64,000 nucleotides of DNA from assembly GCF_001642475.1 (NCBI RefSeq), contig NW_019173970.1, positions 62,001 to 126,000 of the forward strand. The letters are read 5' to 3'. This DNA comes from Fonsecaea monophora (taxonomy: Eukaryota; Ascomycota; Eurotiomycetes; Chaetothyriales; Herpotrichiellaceae). This document shows positions 1 through 10,674 of the stretch, piece after piece. The notes beneath the pieces were generated by a model, which saw nothing but the letters and a program-made list of their open reading frames with translations, made no database searches and had not been told where the DNA came from. A program made the position numbers and the translations under genes. How positions within the stretch are numbered: the stretch's first letter is position 1; every line of letters starts with the position of its first letter.

Positions 1-474
1 GGTGGACTCGAACTGCTGGCCTGAGGGGCCGACCTCGGGCTTGAGGACGACCATGTCGAAGTCGAGTTTCCGTGAGTTGCAAATTCGGTTGACAAGGTCC
101 GCGAAATACGTCTCTCCCCTGCCGGTCAGCAATACAGTGAGGACATCCTTGGTTTGGCTGCTCAATTCGACGAGCTGGACCACAGTCTCGTTCCAGTGAC
201 CCTCCCATGCGCGGGGCTCTTCAATCTCGAGACCATCTCCTGTGGCAGCCAGTATACTGTTATCGTGCCACCACCCTCCATAGGCGAGAGTCTCATATGT
301 TTGAAGCAGACCGACGGTAGGTTGTGCCCATATCTGGGGGTTTGGTAAGGGGCTGTTGAAGAGCGTATTGTCGAAGTCGTAGACGTGAATAGCCTTGATG
401 GAGGGGACGGGAGGTAATTCCTTGCTCTTACACGACCACCGTCTGAGACCGACCAGCGAATAGGTGGTCTTCAT
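1..474 (-). CDS. HAD-type (Swiss Army Knife RNA repair-like) protein, partial
   Basis: The reverse strand is open from an ATG at 474 to the window edge (158 codons), so the C-terminal part lies outside. The product begins with a short basic stretch and then reads IHVYDFDNTLF around residues 31-41, the DxD nucleophile motif of haloacid dehalogenase phosphatases, followed by NSPLPNPQIW, a WW pair and a later LLTGR motif (second HAD motif). This combination matches the fungal HAD domain described as part of Swiss Army Knife RNA repair proteins (family knowledge). The likely role is a phosphatase-like activity on nucleic acid ends or a related substrate, but this is inferred from the family name only. 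The start is the first ATG before the motif; a further upstream exon cannot be excluded because the region 5' to it has no clear coding signal. Confidence 0.75.
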   Translation of the reverse strand, partial: MKTTYSLVGLRRWSCKSKELPPVPSIKAIHVYDFDNTLFNSPLPNPQIWAQPTVGLLQTYETLAYGGWWHDNSILAATGDGLEIEEPRAWEGHWNETVVQLVELSSQTKDVLTVLLTGRGETYFADLVNRICNSRKLDFDMVVLKPEVGPSGQQFEST

Positions 475-834
475 TGTGAGGCTGGAGAATGACCGCCTGG
501 ACAAACTAGACTGCCAGGGTCGAAGAGTTCGTGGGGTAAGAGGCAATCGCTGTCATTGAGACTCGTGGAGGAAGCAGAGGAAGAATCGACGGGTTGCCAG
601 GCGCATCTGAGGTGGTCGTGGTCGTGGTGGGATATGAGCCCGAGAGCGTCGAGATTTTGCCGGGGTCGATTCGCTGGAGAGGTACACAAGACAAAGAAAG
701 AGTCAGGAAGAAATACGGGTTGGGCGTTTGTGAAACAAAGGCAGCAAATCAGTTACTCAAGCTCGTGGTTGGAAGGCGACGAGGCAGACGAGAGGCTCAT
801 TTGAGGTCGGCAAACTTGCCTCGAATAGTCAGAC

Positions 835-1425
835 TCAGATGGTGCAGAGAAAAAACATCAACGACACCAACGACTTGAGTACCATGAGCACCGAATACAT
901 ACATACAAATGTACAATATCTATCCTCAGCCCGCGATTCCGCGTCAATGCTCACGACTGCTGCTTGGAGACCATCCGTCTGCTCATATGCATCGTACATA
1001 TGTCCTCGCCTTGATACCCGCTTCGCACCAAGAGCACTCGTTCCGCTCACCCAGAAAACTCTGTAGTTGCTGGGCGAGACCACGATCCCGACCACCTCGT
1101 AGTCATTATGCATACCAGCTGCTGTGACTCCTCCAGACCGCCCAACGTCCAAATTAACCTCCCAACCAGAATGATTCGGACAGACCTGTTCCCCATATGG
1201 ATATCGCCTTGGGCTGTTGTTGCTCCCGCACCAAGATTCATACTTCAGGTAGGATGATTGTTGAGCTCGATGCGTAATATGAGAAGTAGGAGATCCATCC
1301 ATGATCGAGACACAGCCGCCGGAGCAGTAAACAAGAAGAAAACACCTAACAGTGGAAACACCCATATTTGCTGTCGCCATCTCATAGATGATATCCATCT
1401 AGAGAAGCCCCAGGAAAGATGATAG
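835..1425 (-). CDS. Possible small secreted protein (unconfirmed)
   Basis: I do not recognise this product. A minus-strand frame from an ATG near 1422 reads MRWRQQIWVFPLLGVFFLFTAP, a good signal-peptide shape (basic start, hydrophobic core, AxA-like end). An intron using a GTGTCT donor inside that region and a CTGAAG acceptor just before YESWCGSNN would join it in phase to the open frame that runs to 835. The mature part would have two early cysteines (ESWCG, EQVCPN) about 20 residues apart and a glycine-rich middle. Against it: the donor is not consensus, the C-terminal end becomes hydrophobic and unusual, and nothing homologous comes to mind. Treat as a hypothesis only. Confidence 0.2.
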
Positions 1426-1727
1426 GCCGCCTTGAGACTCTCGCCGTATGGTAGAGACACCACCGCATCCAAACCCATCATGCGCCCATAGATGCAACAA
1501 ACCTACCTGGTTCACGAATTGACACGCCTGACTCGGTGCCTGCATTTTGCCACGAGAAACACTCGCATCCGAGATCGCCATGATCGCGAGAGAACAATAT
1601 TCTTATAGAGGACAGCCATGCCAGCTGAGACGTTAGATCCATTCTGGCGCGACACAGACAGCCCTGGCTATCATTGACCAGAGTTACAGGACGAATGCGG
1701 GAGTCAATGCCAATGCTATGAGAAGAG

Positions 1728-1766
1728 GAGGAAGAGGAAGAAGACGACGACGACGACGACGCGAGG
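1728..1766. repeat. Simple repeat (GAR/GAC trinucleotides)
   Basis: A purine-rich run of GAG/GAA units passes into a run of consecutive GAC units. It lies in an intergenic region with no coding support, so it is best read as a microsatellite. Confidence 0.6.
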
Positions 1767-2573
1767 AAGAGTTGAAAACCCTGCCTCCCATTTCGATACT
1801 AAACACCACGAGCGGCCGCCCTCCCAACACCGCCAAGCAGTATCCCTGGGTCCAGTCCCATGCCCTCGGTACTACCAGGTGAAAAAGTTCCCCCCACTAC
1901 TAAGTTATATTTTACAATGTTCGAATTACCTCCAAGATTGACAGCCTGATCTTGGGCCGTCGGAGCAGTGTTTGAAAATAGTCCCCCCGTAACATAGGGC
2001 TGCTCAATCTTCCTATTCTCCGCTTGGGAACACTGCAACAGGGGACAAGAACCCAGGAATCCATGTTTTGAGGGGCATGGCGAGAATAGGAAAAATGCGA
2101 AAAAGGTAAGTTCGAAACGGTAAGTCGTCTTTTTTTTGGCTGGTACTTTTTTTTCTCCTTGGGCAATTTGCATTGTGATCCTGTGTGTGTGCTCTGTATC
2201 ACATGTGTGTGTGGGTGGAGGTGTGGTCTGGCAGTGAAGTGGTTAGTGCGATACAGTTACCAAGTTTGGGAGTGAAAAGAGGAAAAAAAAAGCGAACCAA
2301 AACAACACGGTAGCAAAAAGGCATCGGGATTCATATGATTCCAATGGATCAGGTCAGGGTCTCTGTGGACATGTCAAGTTACCAACAATCACCACCACAC
2401 TATCAAGGGCCTAACAAGGCACGCACGCTCCCTTCCACATCCAATGTCCAATACCCAATATCCCGTAGTCAAAATGCCGCGATCCACCTGATCAGTCAAC
2501 CCGTATTGTTTTTGTTTTTGTTTCTCGAAAAGAAAATTTGGTCTCTTCTCAAACTTGAGCGTGTTTCTCTTTT

Positions 2574-3377
2574 TCAAAGTGACGGTCTCGGCTTCCCACC
2601 ACGGCGTTCGACCTCGTCCAAGAACGGCAGGATCGCCTCTAAGAACTTTTCAGGTTGGTCGATGTTGACGGCGTGCCCTGCATCGGGCACCACGACTTTC
2701 CTCGCCCCGGGGATCTTCTTGGCCATGTACTCGCTGGCGACGAGGAAGGGGGTGTCATCTGCGCCCACGACGACCAGACTCGGCACGCGCACGGCAGGCA
2801 GCGAATCGATGACCTTTGAGTCGCGCTGGGCGAGCATGCCGCGGGCCGCAAGGGCCAGGCCTCTTGCGTTGCGGTGGGTGACGGTGGCGCGCTCGGCGCT
2901 CAGGCCCTGCAGCACGGCGAGGCCGTCGGTCTCAAACTTTTTCGCTGTGGCGTGCGCCGTTCTGTTCCATTCGTCGCGCGCCGCGTCCTTCTTGAACCCC
3001 GGGCCCGTGTCGATGATGAGCAACGCCCGCACCCGCTGCGGGTACACGCGGTAAAACGCCAGTGACATGTATCCGCCGAGGGACAGGCCGCCGACAATGG
3101 CTGTGACGCCGGCACCGCGCCCGACGACCGCGTCGAGAACCGCTGCCATGTCGTCCACCGTGTGGGCTTCGCTGTATGCCGCCTGGTCGGTCGGGTAGTC
3201 TGATGCGCCGTGCCCGCGCATATCCCACAGGATCAGCTTGAACCGCTTGGACAGCGCGGCGACCTGGCCCGCCCACATGGCCGAGGTGGACGAGTATCCG
3301 TGCGTCAGGAGGAGAGGCGTCCCGCTACCGTGGACTTCATAGTACAAGCGGACCCCGTCGCGGATGAGATACACCAT
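2574..3377 (-). CDS. Alpha/beta hydrolase fold protein
   Basis: A single-exon 267-residue protein. The alpha/beta hydrolase signs are clear: an HG oxyanion motif (LLLTHGYSS, about 23-31), WDMRGHGxSD at 51-60, the nucleophile elbow GLSLGG with Ser99, an acid in VVGADDTPF (about 210) and the catalytic His in DAGHAVN (about 237). Length and layout match soluble esterase or lactonase-type members such as 3-oxoadipate enol-lactonase-like proteins, but the fold is too general to assign a substrate. There is no signal peptide, so it is probably cytosolic. The gene is clearly GC-richer than its flanks and lacks introns. The ATG at 3377 gives the complete first strand (MVYLIRDGVRLYYEVHG). Confidence 0.85.
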   Translation of the reverse strand: MVYLIRDGVRLYYEVHGSGTPLLLTHGYSSTSAMWAGQVAALSKRFKLILWDMRGHGASDYPTDQAAYSEAHTVDDMAAVLDAVVGRGAGVTAIVGGLSLGGYMSLAFYRVYPQRVRALLIIDTGPGFKKDAARDEWNRTAHATAKKFETDGLAVLQGLSAERATVTHRNARGLALAARGMLAQRDSKVIDSLPAVRVPSLVVVGADDTPFLVASEYMAKKIPGARKVVVPDAGHAVNIDQPEKFLEAILPFLDEVERRGGKPRPSL

Positions 3378-3837
3378 TTTTCTTCTTTTTCCCGCTCTCC
3401 CTGGATTTCTGATTCGTTAAGATAATAGATGTGCTCGGAGGAGATAAGCACAAAAGGTATGTGTCGCGCCGTTCTTTTTACCTTTTATATACCGAAGTAA
3501 TCTCTACATGTCCGGGGAACCGAGGCGGCACGGCGGGTGGACATTTTGTTTGATGCGGGGAAAAGATGCGGGAAAATACGAGGTACGAGGGACCAAATAT
3601 CGACCAGGAGCACGGGCGTTTTGTTATCGCCGCGGCGATATCTTCCCTCTCGGAGTGACAGAGGACACTTTCGAAATATCTTACCGAAGACTACCTGCAG
3701 CACGCCAACTAACGAGTGGGTTTCTGTGGCAAGGAGAACAAACCTGTCGTGTTTATTGTCTGTAGAAATGGCAGCGACTCTGCTCATCGCGCAGAAGTTC
3801 AAAGGCTAGGCGCCACAGCCTCAGCAACCTCTCTTCT
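3378..3837. other. Intergenic, promoter of hydrolase and 3' flank of regulator
   Basis: These 460 bases separate two minus-strand genes. They should carry the hydrolase promoter and the downstream region of the Zn2Cys6 gene. Only short unsupported open frames are present. Confidence 0.5.
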
Positions 3838-6333
3838 CTAGCCCTCCTCATATTCCATGGGTGATGGAAATGAATGCCTTCGTCCCTTAAAGGCCTTGAC
3901 CGTCAAATCCTCAAGCTCTTCATTCCACCTGGGAGGTGGTGGTGCCTCGGCAGGGATGTCAGCCAAATCGTACTCCTCGTGCCGCTCCATGACCTCGGTC
4001 AGTAGTTGTCTGAATATCCTCCAGGCGCGATAACAGGATAATGAACCCTCACTCATGCACCATAGGTATGACATGGCTTTGCGCAAGTACGTCACCACTT
4101 GTGGTATCTCATCTTCAAAGTGACGTCCGTCCAGGGCAAGCTCCAAAAGCAACACAGACGTCGCCTGCGCCACGAAATGAAGGAGAGACCACCACGGCAG
4201 CAGCTGGTACGCTTCGTGGGCCGTAGGATAGTCAGGCATGAGTGACAACATGGCCATGGCCGCGTGGACGCAGGCTCGCGCCGAACTGCGGTTGAACTCT
4301 TTCGACTGCTTCGATTCATCTCCGATAATCACCTCGCAGAGGCATGGCCGGTGGAGGATCATCTCCACACTGTGGTGATACATGCCTAGTTCGAGCTTGG
4401 TTCGAGGATCAGTGTCTATCACCGAATCCTGACCCTGGAGAGTCAACTCGGGCGGAAGCTGTTCGACCCAATTCTTCAACTCCGTCTGCAAGTCGCCGAT
4501 CTTATGCTGGATCTGGGACCACGAATCTTCAGACATCCCGCTGTACATCTGCGCCGCCACCTTGTCGCTGAGTCGACAGAGGTACAATCGATGAGGTAAG
4601 TATGAGGTAGGGATGCCACGTCCCACTGCCGCAAAGCTTTTCCAGGGGACCACTCCGCCCGTCATCTGGGAAATATTGCGACTAGCGTTGAGGTACTCCA
4701 GCCACATCTTCCTCGAATCGGCAGGCGAATAAGTATTGTTGATTTTGCCAGAGAATTGCTCAGTCTCTTGCGGGACCGACCAGAAAAGATCGATGGGTAT
4801 TGTCACATCGGACAGGAAGATAGACTTTGGCCGCCCGGTCATTTCGGCAATCAGGATCTCGAGGCTGTAGAGCGAATACCACGTTCGAGCTCGCCGCGAC
4901 TTGTCCGATTCGCTCACCCTTGGGTCTGTTACCTTTAGTTGCAGCCCGAGCGCCGTGGCGTGCCGGATAGCATGGCCCAACGTATTCCAGGAGCTGTTCA
5001 CAGTATCAGCGAGGAGACACAAGATCGTCCAGATCGTACTTCGTACCGCGTGATGGACCCATTGACAAGAAGGTAGAAAGACAAGAGTCCGATGCCCTGG
5101 ACTCGCTCGATGTCAGGGTGGTCGAACATGACCCTATGGTCAAGACCCAACGCTCGCGCCCGTGCGTAGTAGACCAGATGATCCTCATTAGTATCCTTGT
5201 CGGCCAACTGGGTGATCTGTAGCCACTTCGCTCCAATAGCCCACACGAGATTTGCCACCGCGAGCCAGCGCCGTTTCCTCCACGTTGGGGCCGTTCCCTT
5301 ACCTGAGAAAGAGTATGCCCGTTGCAAAAATTCCTCACGGAGCACAAAATGAAAGGCACCCTGCATGCAGTGGAAAAAGGCCTCTGACAGGATTACCAAA
5401 GACTCGGTGGCGGGCCAATGATATTGATCCACATAATCCTCGTCTACTGCCAACACGTTGATATCGTCCATGAAATAGATGAAGTCGGTTGTTGTCGCCA
5501 GATTTTCATCCATTTCTGCCGCATGCGGTAGTCCGGCGTTGGCCAGGTTGTGGCCGCGGACGGTTTCAAATCCACGTTGGATCCAAGAGATCTCTGACAT
5601 TTTCCCGACAAAGCCAGATGCCCCTCCTCCAAAATCCAGGGATACAAGAAAGTTCAGCTCCCCTTGTTTCCGAGGAGAACCCACGCTCGAGTCAGCCTTA
5701 GTCTCACCATACCTGTGGTTTAGCCGCGACCGACCGGGACTTGACGAGGATGACGGACGCTGCGAGACAGAAAGGCCGGCCCGGCTCTTCGACTGGTTGC
5801 TCGAGGCCACCCCATGCTCTTCGTCGTCACCCTCTTGCTCCGAATACTGCCGAGTGTCTTAGTGGTCGAGCAGCCTGGAAGTGCGCATAGTACATCAATA
5901 GTTACCTTATTCAACAGCTGCAATACATGGGCATTTTCCTCCGGACGGAAGTCTGGACGCTCGGTTAATGAACGGAGAGCACCGACCAACCGACTATTCT
6001 CATCTTCCAGTAAATTGATGCGATCTAGACTCTCGGCGAGATCCCTGCGTACTGTTAGTAACATATGCCGGAGAGCCAGGCACGCAAACAATACTTTTTG
6101 TTGCGCTCCCGCTTGCGATCGCCATAGACGCAGTTCGCGTCGTCTTTGATGCATTTGGTACAACGGTCACCTCCCGAACACTTTGTCCGCATCAAACGGC
6201 ACCGATCACAAGCGTGCGAGGTGCGCATTTTGGTATTGGTAGTCTTCTTTGAGATGCGTGATTTGGTGTGAGAACTTTCTGGCCAACGCCGACTTAGGGA
6301 TGGGCTAGCGGGACTCCCCATGGAGTCCGACAT
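3838..6333 (-). CDS. Zn2Cys6 fungal transcription factor (fungal_trans type)
   Basis: Four exons join in phase: 6333-6095, 6044-5906, 5846-5047 and 4993-3838, giving about 777 residues. The introns are 50, 59 and 53 bases; the first has a TTACTAAC branch site. The N-terminus carries a binuclear zinc cluster starting at HACDRCRLMRTKC (spacing C-x2-C-x6-C-x5-C-x2-C-x6-C, about residues 41-67), then a basic linker and a leucine-rich coiled coil (SLDRINLLEDEN) for dimerisation. The middle region (RSWNTLGHAIRHATALGLQLK, then RRARTWYSLYSLE) matches the fungal_trans regulatory domain. It should be a nuclear sequence-specific regulator. The nearest genes are the hydrolase downstream and phosphoglycerate mutase upstream, and neither reveals its target. 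An extra intron in the last exon near 4680 is possible. Confidence 0.88.
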
Positions 6334-7870
6334 GGTGCAACCCTTCTTCGTACTTCAACAGCACTAAGTGCGCAAAGTGCGCAAAGTCCAAAAACTTGCA
6401 GCCACAGAAAAGCCTGTGATGTCAGGTTAACCCTGCATGCAGAAGAGGTCGAAGGTAGAGAAGGAAGTTTTTCTATTTTGATGCTGCTGCTCTTATCAAG
6501 TGATACAGTGAGCGCCTTTGTGACCGTCACACCCGCAAAATCTCGCTGACTTGACAATGGGGGGCGCTTTTGTTCACTGCAAACAAAGTCAAGTCGGGAG
6601 AGATTGAGATCGAGACACATGTGGGTTTTGAAATAGTTCAAACTCCGCGACGTTAAAAAAGACGATCACCGCAGTTCTCAGGCGAACAGGGCGGTTTGGT
6701 GCTGTTGGTGGGTGAGGTACAACCACCATAACGCAAGACGGTATCTGCTCATGATTAAAGGTTTCCGGGATGGCAAGTCTGATGTGCACATCAGACCGTA
6801 CGATGCCTGCGACTGGAACGGTCGAGGTCCACCATGGTTCTTGACTCGGAATAGTTTGGCAGGATTGAAGCCAATTGCAGGTATCTGGGAAATTTTTCCG
6901 CGTCATCCTCCGCGAATGGACAAACAGCGGAGCGTAGGGGCCCCTAGAAGCACGATCTTGAGAAGATGCGTGCTGTCCTGATCGTTCCTTCGAGCACCCA
7001 AGTGGCGAGGAGAGAAAGTCAATGTGGGAGATTTGTTCTCTGCAAGTTTCTGCCTCTTTTTTATCCCTTTTAACTGGCAGAACACACCTTGACGTGTCAT
7101 GCTCTAGGGTACAAGTCTTGAGGCCGGATTTCCACCATGAGAGGGCTGGAGCTTGGTCGCCAGGGCACTTTTGATGCCTAGCAAAGTCTAGGAGCACGTC
7201 TGATGGTGCAGCCGAGCATTGCAATACAGAATCGTCTGCCAGCGGAAGAAGTATGATACCTGCCGATGCCATGCTGAGAGCGAGGGTGAGTTACGGGAAG
7301 AAGGGACAATGGCTGAACGGGCGGAGATGGTGTCGATCGCCGATGAGCGTACAAGTGGTACAGGTGGTACAGGTGGTAAAAGGAAAGGATTGGAGACCGA
7401 ACAGCGCAGGTGAAGAAACTGTGGCCACAGACAAAGGTGACGTAGCGAGTGATACATATTGGTGGCTGATGCCCACCAACAACTGTGAAGGTAGGCCTAT
7501 GGGTGCGGCAGTCTCAGGCGCTTCGGGCTCCCCAACTGCTTCGCTTAAGCGCCTAAAGGAGTCGCCATGATCCCTGTTGAGTGCCCCTCCATCCCCTGAC
7601 TTTTGCCCAGCTTCGTCTCCTGCCCCGCCAAACCAACAACTCTGGTGACTTTGGCCGAGCAAAGCGGCGTCATTGTCGACCAATTCAACCCCTCCGATTC
7701 ACATCGTTTCTCAAGTCAACAAAAATTATCTGCATATCTTTTTTTCACTTTATACCTCGTGTCGAACCTTATTGACCAGCATTTGTACCATCTTCTGCAA
7801 TTGAATTGCAGTTCCCACCACCGACAACTTCCGTTGACGAACTTCTCGAGCTTCTCGAGCTTCCAACATC
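6334..7870. other. Long divergent promoter region
   Basis: This 1.5 kb lies between the start of the Zn2Cys6 gene (minus) and phosphoglycerate mutase (plus). It holds pyrimidine-rich stretches just before 7871, as expected of a highly expressed fungal gene's leader. A 227-codon minus-strand frame (6589-7272) crosses it but has no recognisable domain and unlikely composition, so I do not call it. Confidence 0.5.
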
Positions 7871-9490
7871 ATGACGAAGGTCGAGCACAAGGCTGTTTTG
7901 AGTAGGACTCCGGAGCTGTCCCAGCTACGATACGAAAGTTGCTAACCTCCCTTGTCAGTTGTCATTGATGGATGGGGCATTCCGTCCGAGAGCTCCCCTC
8001 CAGAGGGCGATGCTATTGCTGCAGCAGAGACCCCTTTCATGGACGGATTTGCCAAAGATGGTTCCACAACCGCACAGGGCTACACCGAGCTTGAAGCTTC
8101 CTCCCTCGCAGTTGGTCTCCCGGAAGGCTTGATGGGAAACTCTGAAGTCGGGCATCTCAATATCGGCGCAGGCAGAGTTGTCTGGCAAGATGTCGTGAGG
8201 ATTGATCAGACTATCAAGAAGGGGGAAATGAACAAGGTTGCCAACATCCAAAAGTGCTTCAAGCACGCAGTTGATGGCAACGGCCGACTCCACCTCCTCG
8301 GCCTCATCAGCGACGGAGGTGTCCACAGTCACATCAACCACTTGTTCGCCCTGCTCCAAGTCGCCAAAGAGATGAAGGTTCCGAAAGTCTTTATTCACTT
8401 TTTCGGAGACGGTCGCGACACGGATCCCAAGAGCGCCGCGGGTTACTTGCAACAACTCCTGGACAAGCTTAAAGAGCTCGGGATCGGGGAGCTGGCTACG
8501 GTGGTGGGCCGATACTATATCATGGACCGAGACAAGAGGTGGGATCGGGTGGAGATCGGAATGAAGGGCATTGTGCTCGGCGAAGGAGAAGAATCCTCTG
8601 ACCCTGTTGCCACGATCAAAGCCCGATACGAGAAAGGAGAGAATGACGAGTTCCTCAAGCCCATTATCGTCGGCGGAGATGAGAGGAGGATCAAAGACAA
8701 TGACACCCTGTTCTTCTTCAACTATCGATCTGACCGCGTTCGAGAGATCACCCAGCTTTTGGGCGATGTCGACCGATCCCCCAAGCCAGACTTTCCATAT
8801 CCCAAGGGGATCGAAATCACCACCATGACGCAGTATAAGACCGACTACCCCTTCCCTATCGCCTTTCCACCCCAGCACATGGGCAATGTCCTGGCCGAGT
8901 GGCTGGGCAAAAAAGGCCTGAAACAGTGCCACGTCGCTGAGACTGAGAAGTATGCTCACGTGACGTTTTTCTTCAACGGTGGGGTGGAGAAACAGTTTGA
9001 CGGCGAAGATCGAGAGTTGATTCCCAGCCCGAAAGTCGCAACATATGATCTCGACCCTCCTATGAGTGCTCAAAAGGTAGCAGACAAGCTCAGTGAGAGG
9101 ATCGCGGACCAAAAGTACGATTTCCTGATGAACAACTTCGCACCACCCGACATGGTTGGCCACACCGGCGTCTACGAAGCCGCGATCAAGGGAGTGGCCG
9201 CCACAGATGCCGCCATCGGCACGGTGTATGAGGCGTGCAAGAAGAACGGCTATATCCTCTTCGTAACCGCCGACCATGGCAACGCGGAAGAAATGTTGAA
9301 CGAAGAAGGCAAGCCCAAGACTTCGCACACGACCAACAAAGTTCCCTTCGTCATGGCCAATGCACCTGAAGGATGGAGCCTGAAGAAACAGGACGGTGTT
9401 CTTGGAGATGTCGCACCGACAGTTCTCGCGGCCATGGGGCTCGATCAACCCGAAGAAATGAGCGGGACAAGTTTGCTCGTGAAGAAGTAA
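7871..9490 (+). CDS. 2,3-bisphosphoglycerate-independent phosphoglycerate mutase
   Basis: This is the glycolytic enzyme that interconverts 3- and 2-phosphoglycerate with two metal ions (usually Mn) in the cytosol. The gene has two exons: a tiny first exon 7871-7901 and the main exon 7959-9490, with a 57-base intron carrying a TGCTAAC branch site. The 520-residue product has the family's length. It shows VLIVIDGWGI at the start (metal-binding Asp), the catalytic serine in MGNSEVGHLN (Ser72), FGDGRDTDP, RDKRWDR and TADHGNAEEM near the C-terminus, all signature blocks of the alkaline-phosphatase-fold mutase. Filamentous fungi use this form, while budding yeast uses the unrelated cofactor-dependent one. 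The ATG at 7871 is required to place MTKVEHKAVL before the first strand. Confidence 0.97.
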
Positions 9491-10674
9491 GTGGACCTAT
9501 GCTGGAAAAGACCGATCATGCTTGAACAGTATCTTTATCGCAACGCGGGGACCGACCTTGGAGTCGACGTTCTTTTCCGTTCCTCCTGCTGGCGCCATCG
9601 ATGTCGTCGTTGTCATTGTTGTTGTTGTTGTTGTCGCGAGCATTGTAGCAATAGAAGGCATGATGAGCTGATGAGACATGAAACCCCCATAGACGAAAGG
9701 CAGATACATTGAATCCCGTTCCAGGGGAATAGATTCCTCCATTGTCGAGAGTCGAGAGTTTCCAGTGAATACAATGGATGGAAGACTCGGCATATTCTGA
9801 GCATGGTCTCACGGCCCTTTTTGGACCAACATCCACCGATCCGGCCTCTATCTATTTCTATCTACGGGTTAGAAGGTCGACGTAGGGTTTCTCGTTTCTC
9901 TCAACGTCGACAAACCAAAATCCAGGGAAGGGCGACTTCAAAAAATTAGAAATAATAGATTGATAGGCATATCGCGATACCGAATAGGCAGTCAACGTAT
10001 CTATAGATGGACTTTGGACCTTACATATATAGGCATACATGTACGAGGCATAATACCGCAGAAGGTAGATAGATACTGGCTATTTCTACGTCGATCAGTT
10101 CTATTACTAGTAGCACAAATACCTACTAGGTACATATTTGTAGGGAGACGCAACGACGGGCAAACGGGTCATTGCCAATAAGTAATACCCAATGATATCG
10201 TCGGGCGATCAAGAGTGGCGAGGAGAAGCCTAAAACGGAATTCTAGAACAAAAACCCAAACCTTCCGCACGCCCTGTGCCCTTGTCGTATTAGTACGAGC
10301 ACACCAGTGCTTATGACTCTTTAAATTCTCATGAGCATTTCCACACTTACCTAGCACTCAAAGAAAAGGGTGGATATCGAATAACGCTGCGTCTGCGTCT
10401 GCGCCTCCTTTTTGTAAGCAAGCCACACATCAAGACACATACTCGTTCGCTCAAAGTGCACGCTCGACATAAACCAAAAGTGGGGAAGGTTCTGCTGGGG
10501 ATTTGTCTCAGGCACTCAGGAGGCAATACGAGAATATTCAACAACAAGTGAAAATCTAAGTCAGTCTTGGGAGACGGTCAAAGGACTAAACCCGGTTCAA
10601 CGCACCGGGGAAGAGAGAGAGGGAGAGGGAGAAAAATCCAGGGCTCGTAACCATAAAAACACCCAAAAAGAACC
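9491..10674. other. Intergenic region, 3' of mutase and promoter of PRO2
   Basis: This 1.2 kb holds a GTT-type simple repeat near 9605-9635, an AT-rich stretch at 9840-10200 and the upstream region of gamma-glutamyl phosphate reductase. A purine-rich GAGA run lies at about 10610-10635, just before the start codon. No gene is supported. Confidence 0.5.

Larger units (their letters stand above)
475..2573. other. Intergenic stretch with one weak secreted-protein candidate
   Basis: This 2.1 kb lies between the HAD gene start and the 3' end of the alpha/beta hydrolase. It contains a minus-strand open frame (835-1398) treated separately, a GAC/GAA-rich simple repeat near 1725-1765, and a T-rich and GT-rich stretch near 2125-2220. 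The remaining open frames have poor codon structure and no recognisable domain. I see no other gene here. Confidence 0.5.

Noticed and set aside
6589..7272. 227-codon minus frame between the Zn2Cys6 gene and mutase
   Set aside because: No recognisable domain, uneven composition, many Cys and Pro typical of non-coding translation.
7955..9448. 497-codon open frame antisense to phosphoglycerate mutase
   Set aside because: It mirrors the mutase exon almost exactly; strong third-position GC bias in the real gene leaves few antisense stops. No domain and no family resemblance.
10313..10320. TGACTC (Gcn4/CpcA-type) before PRO2
   Set aside because: Biologically sensible for a proline gene but a six-base match is common by chance and only one copy is present.
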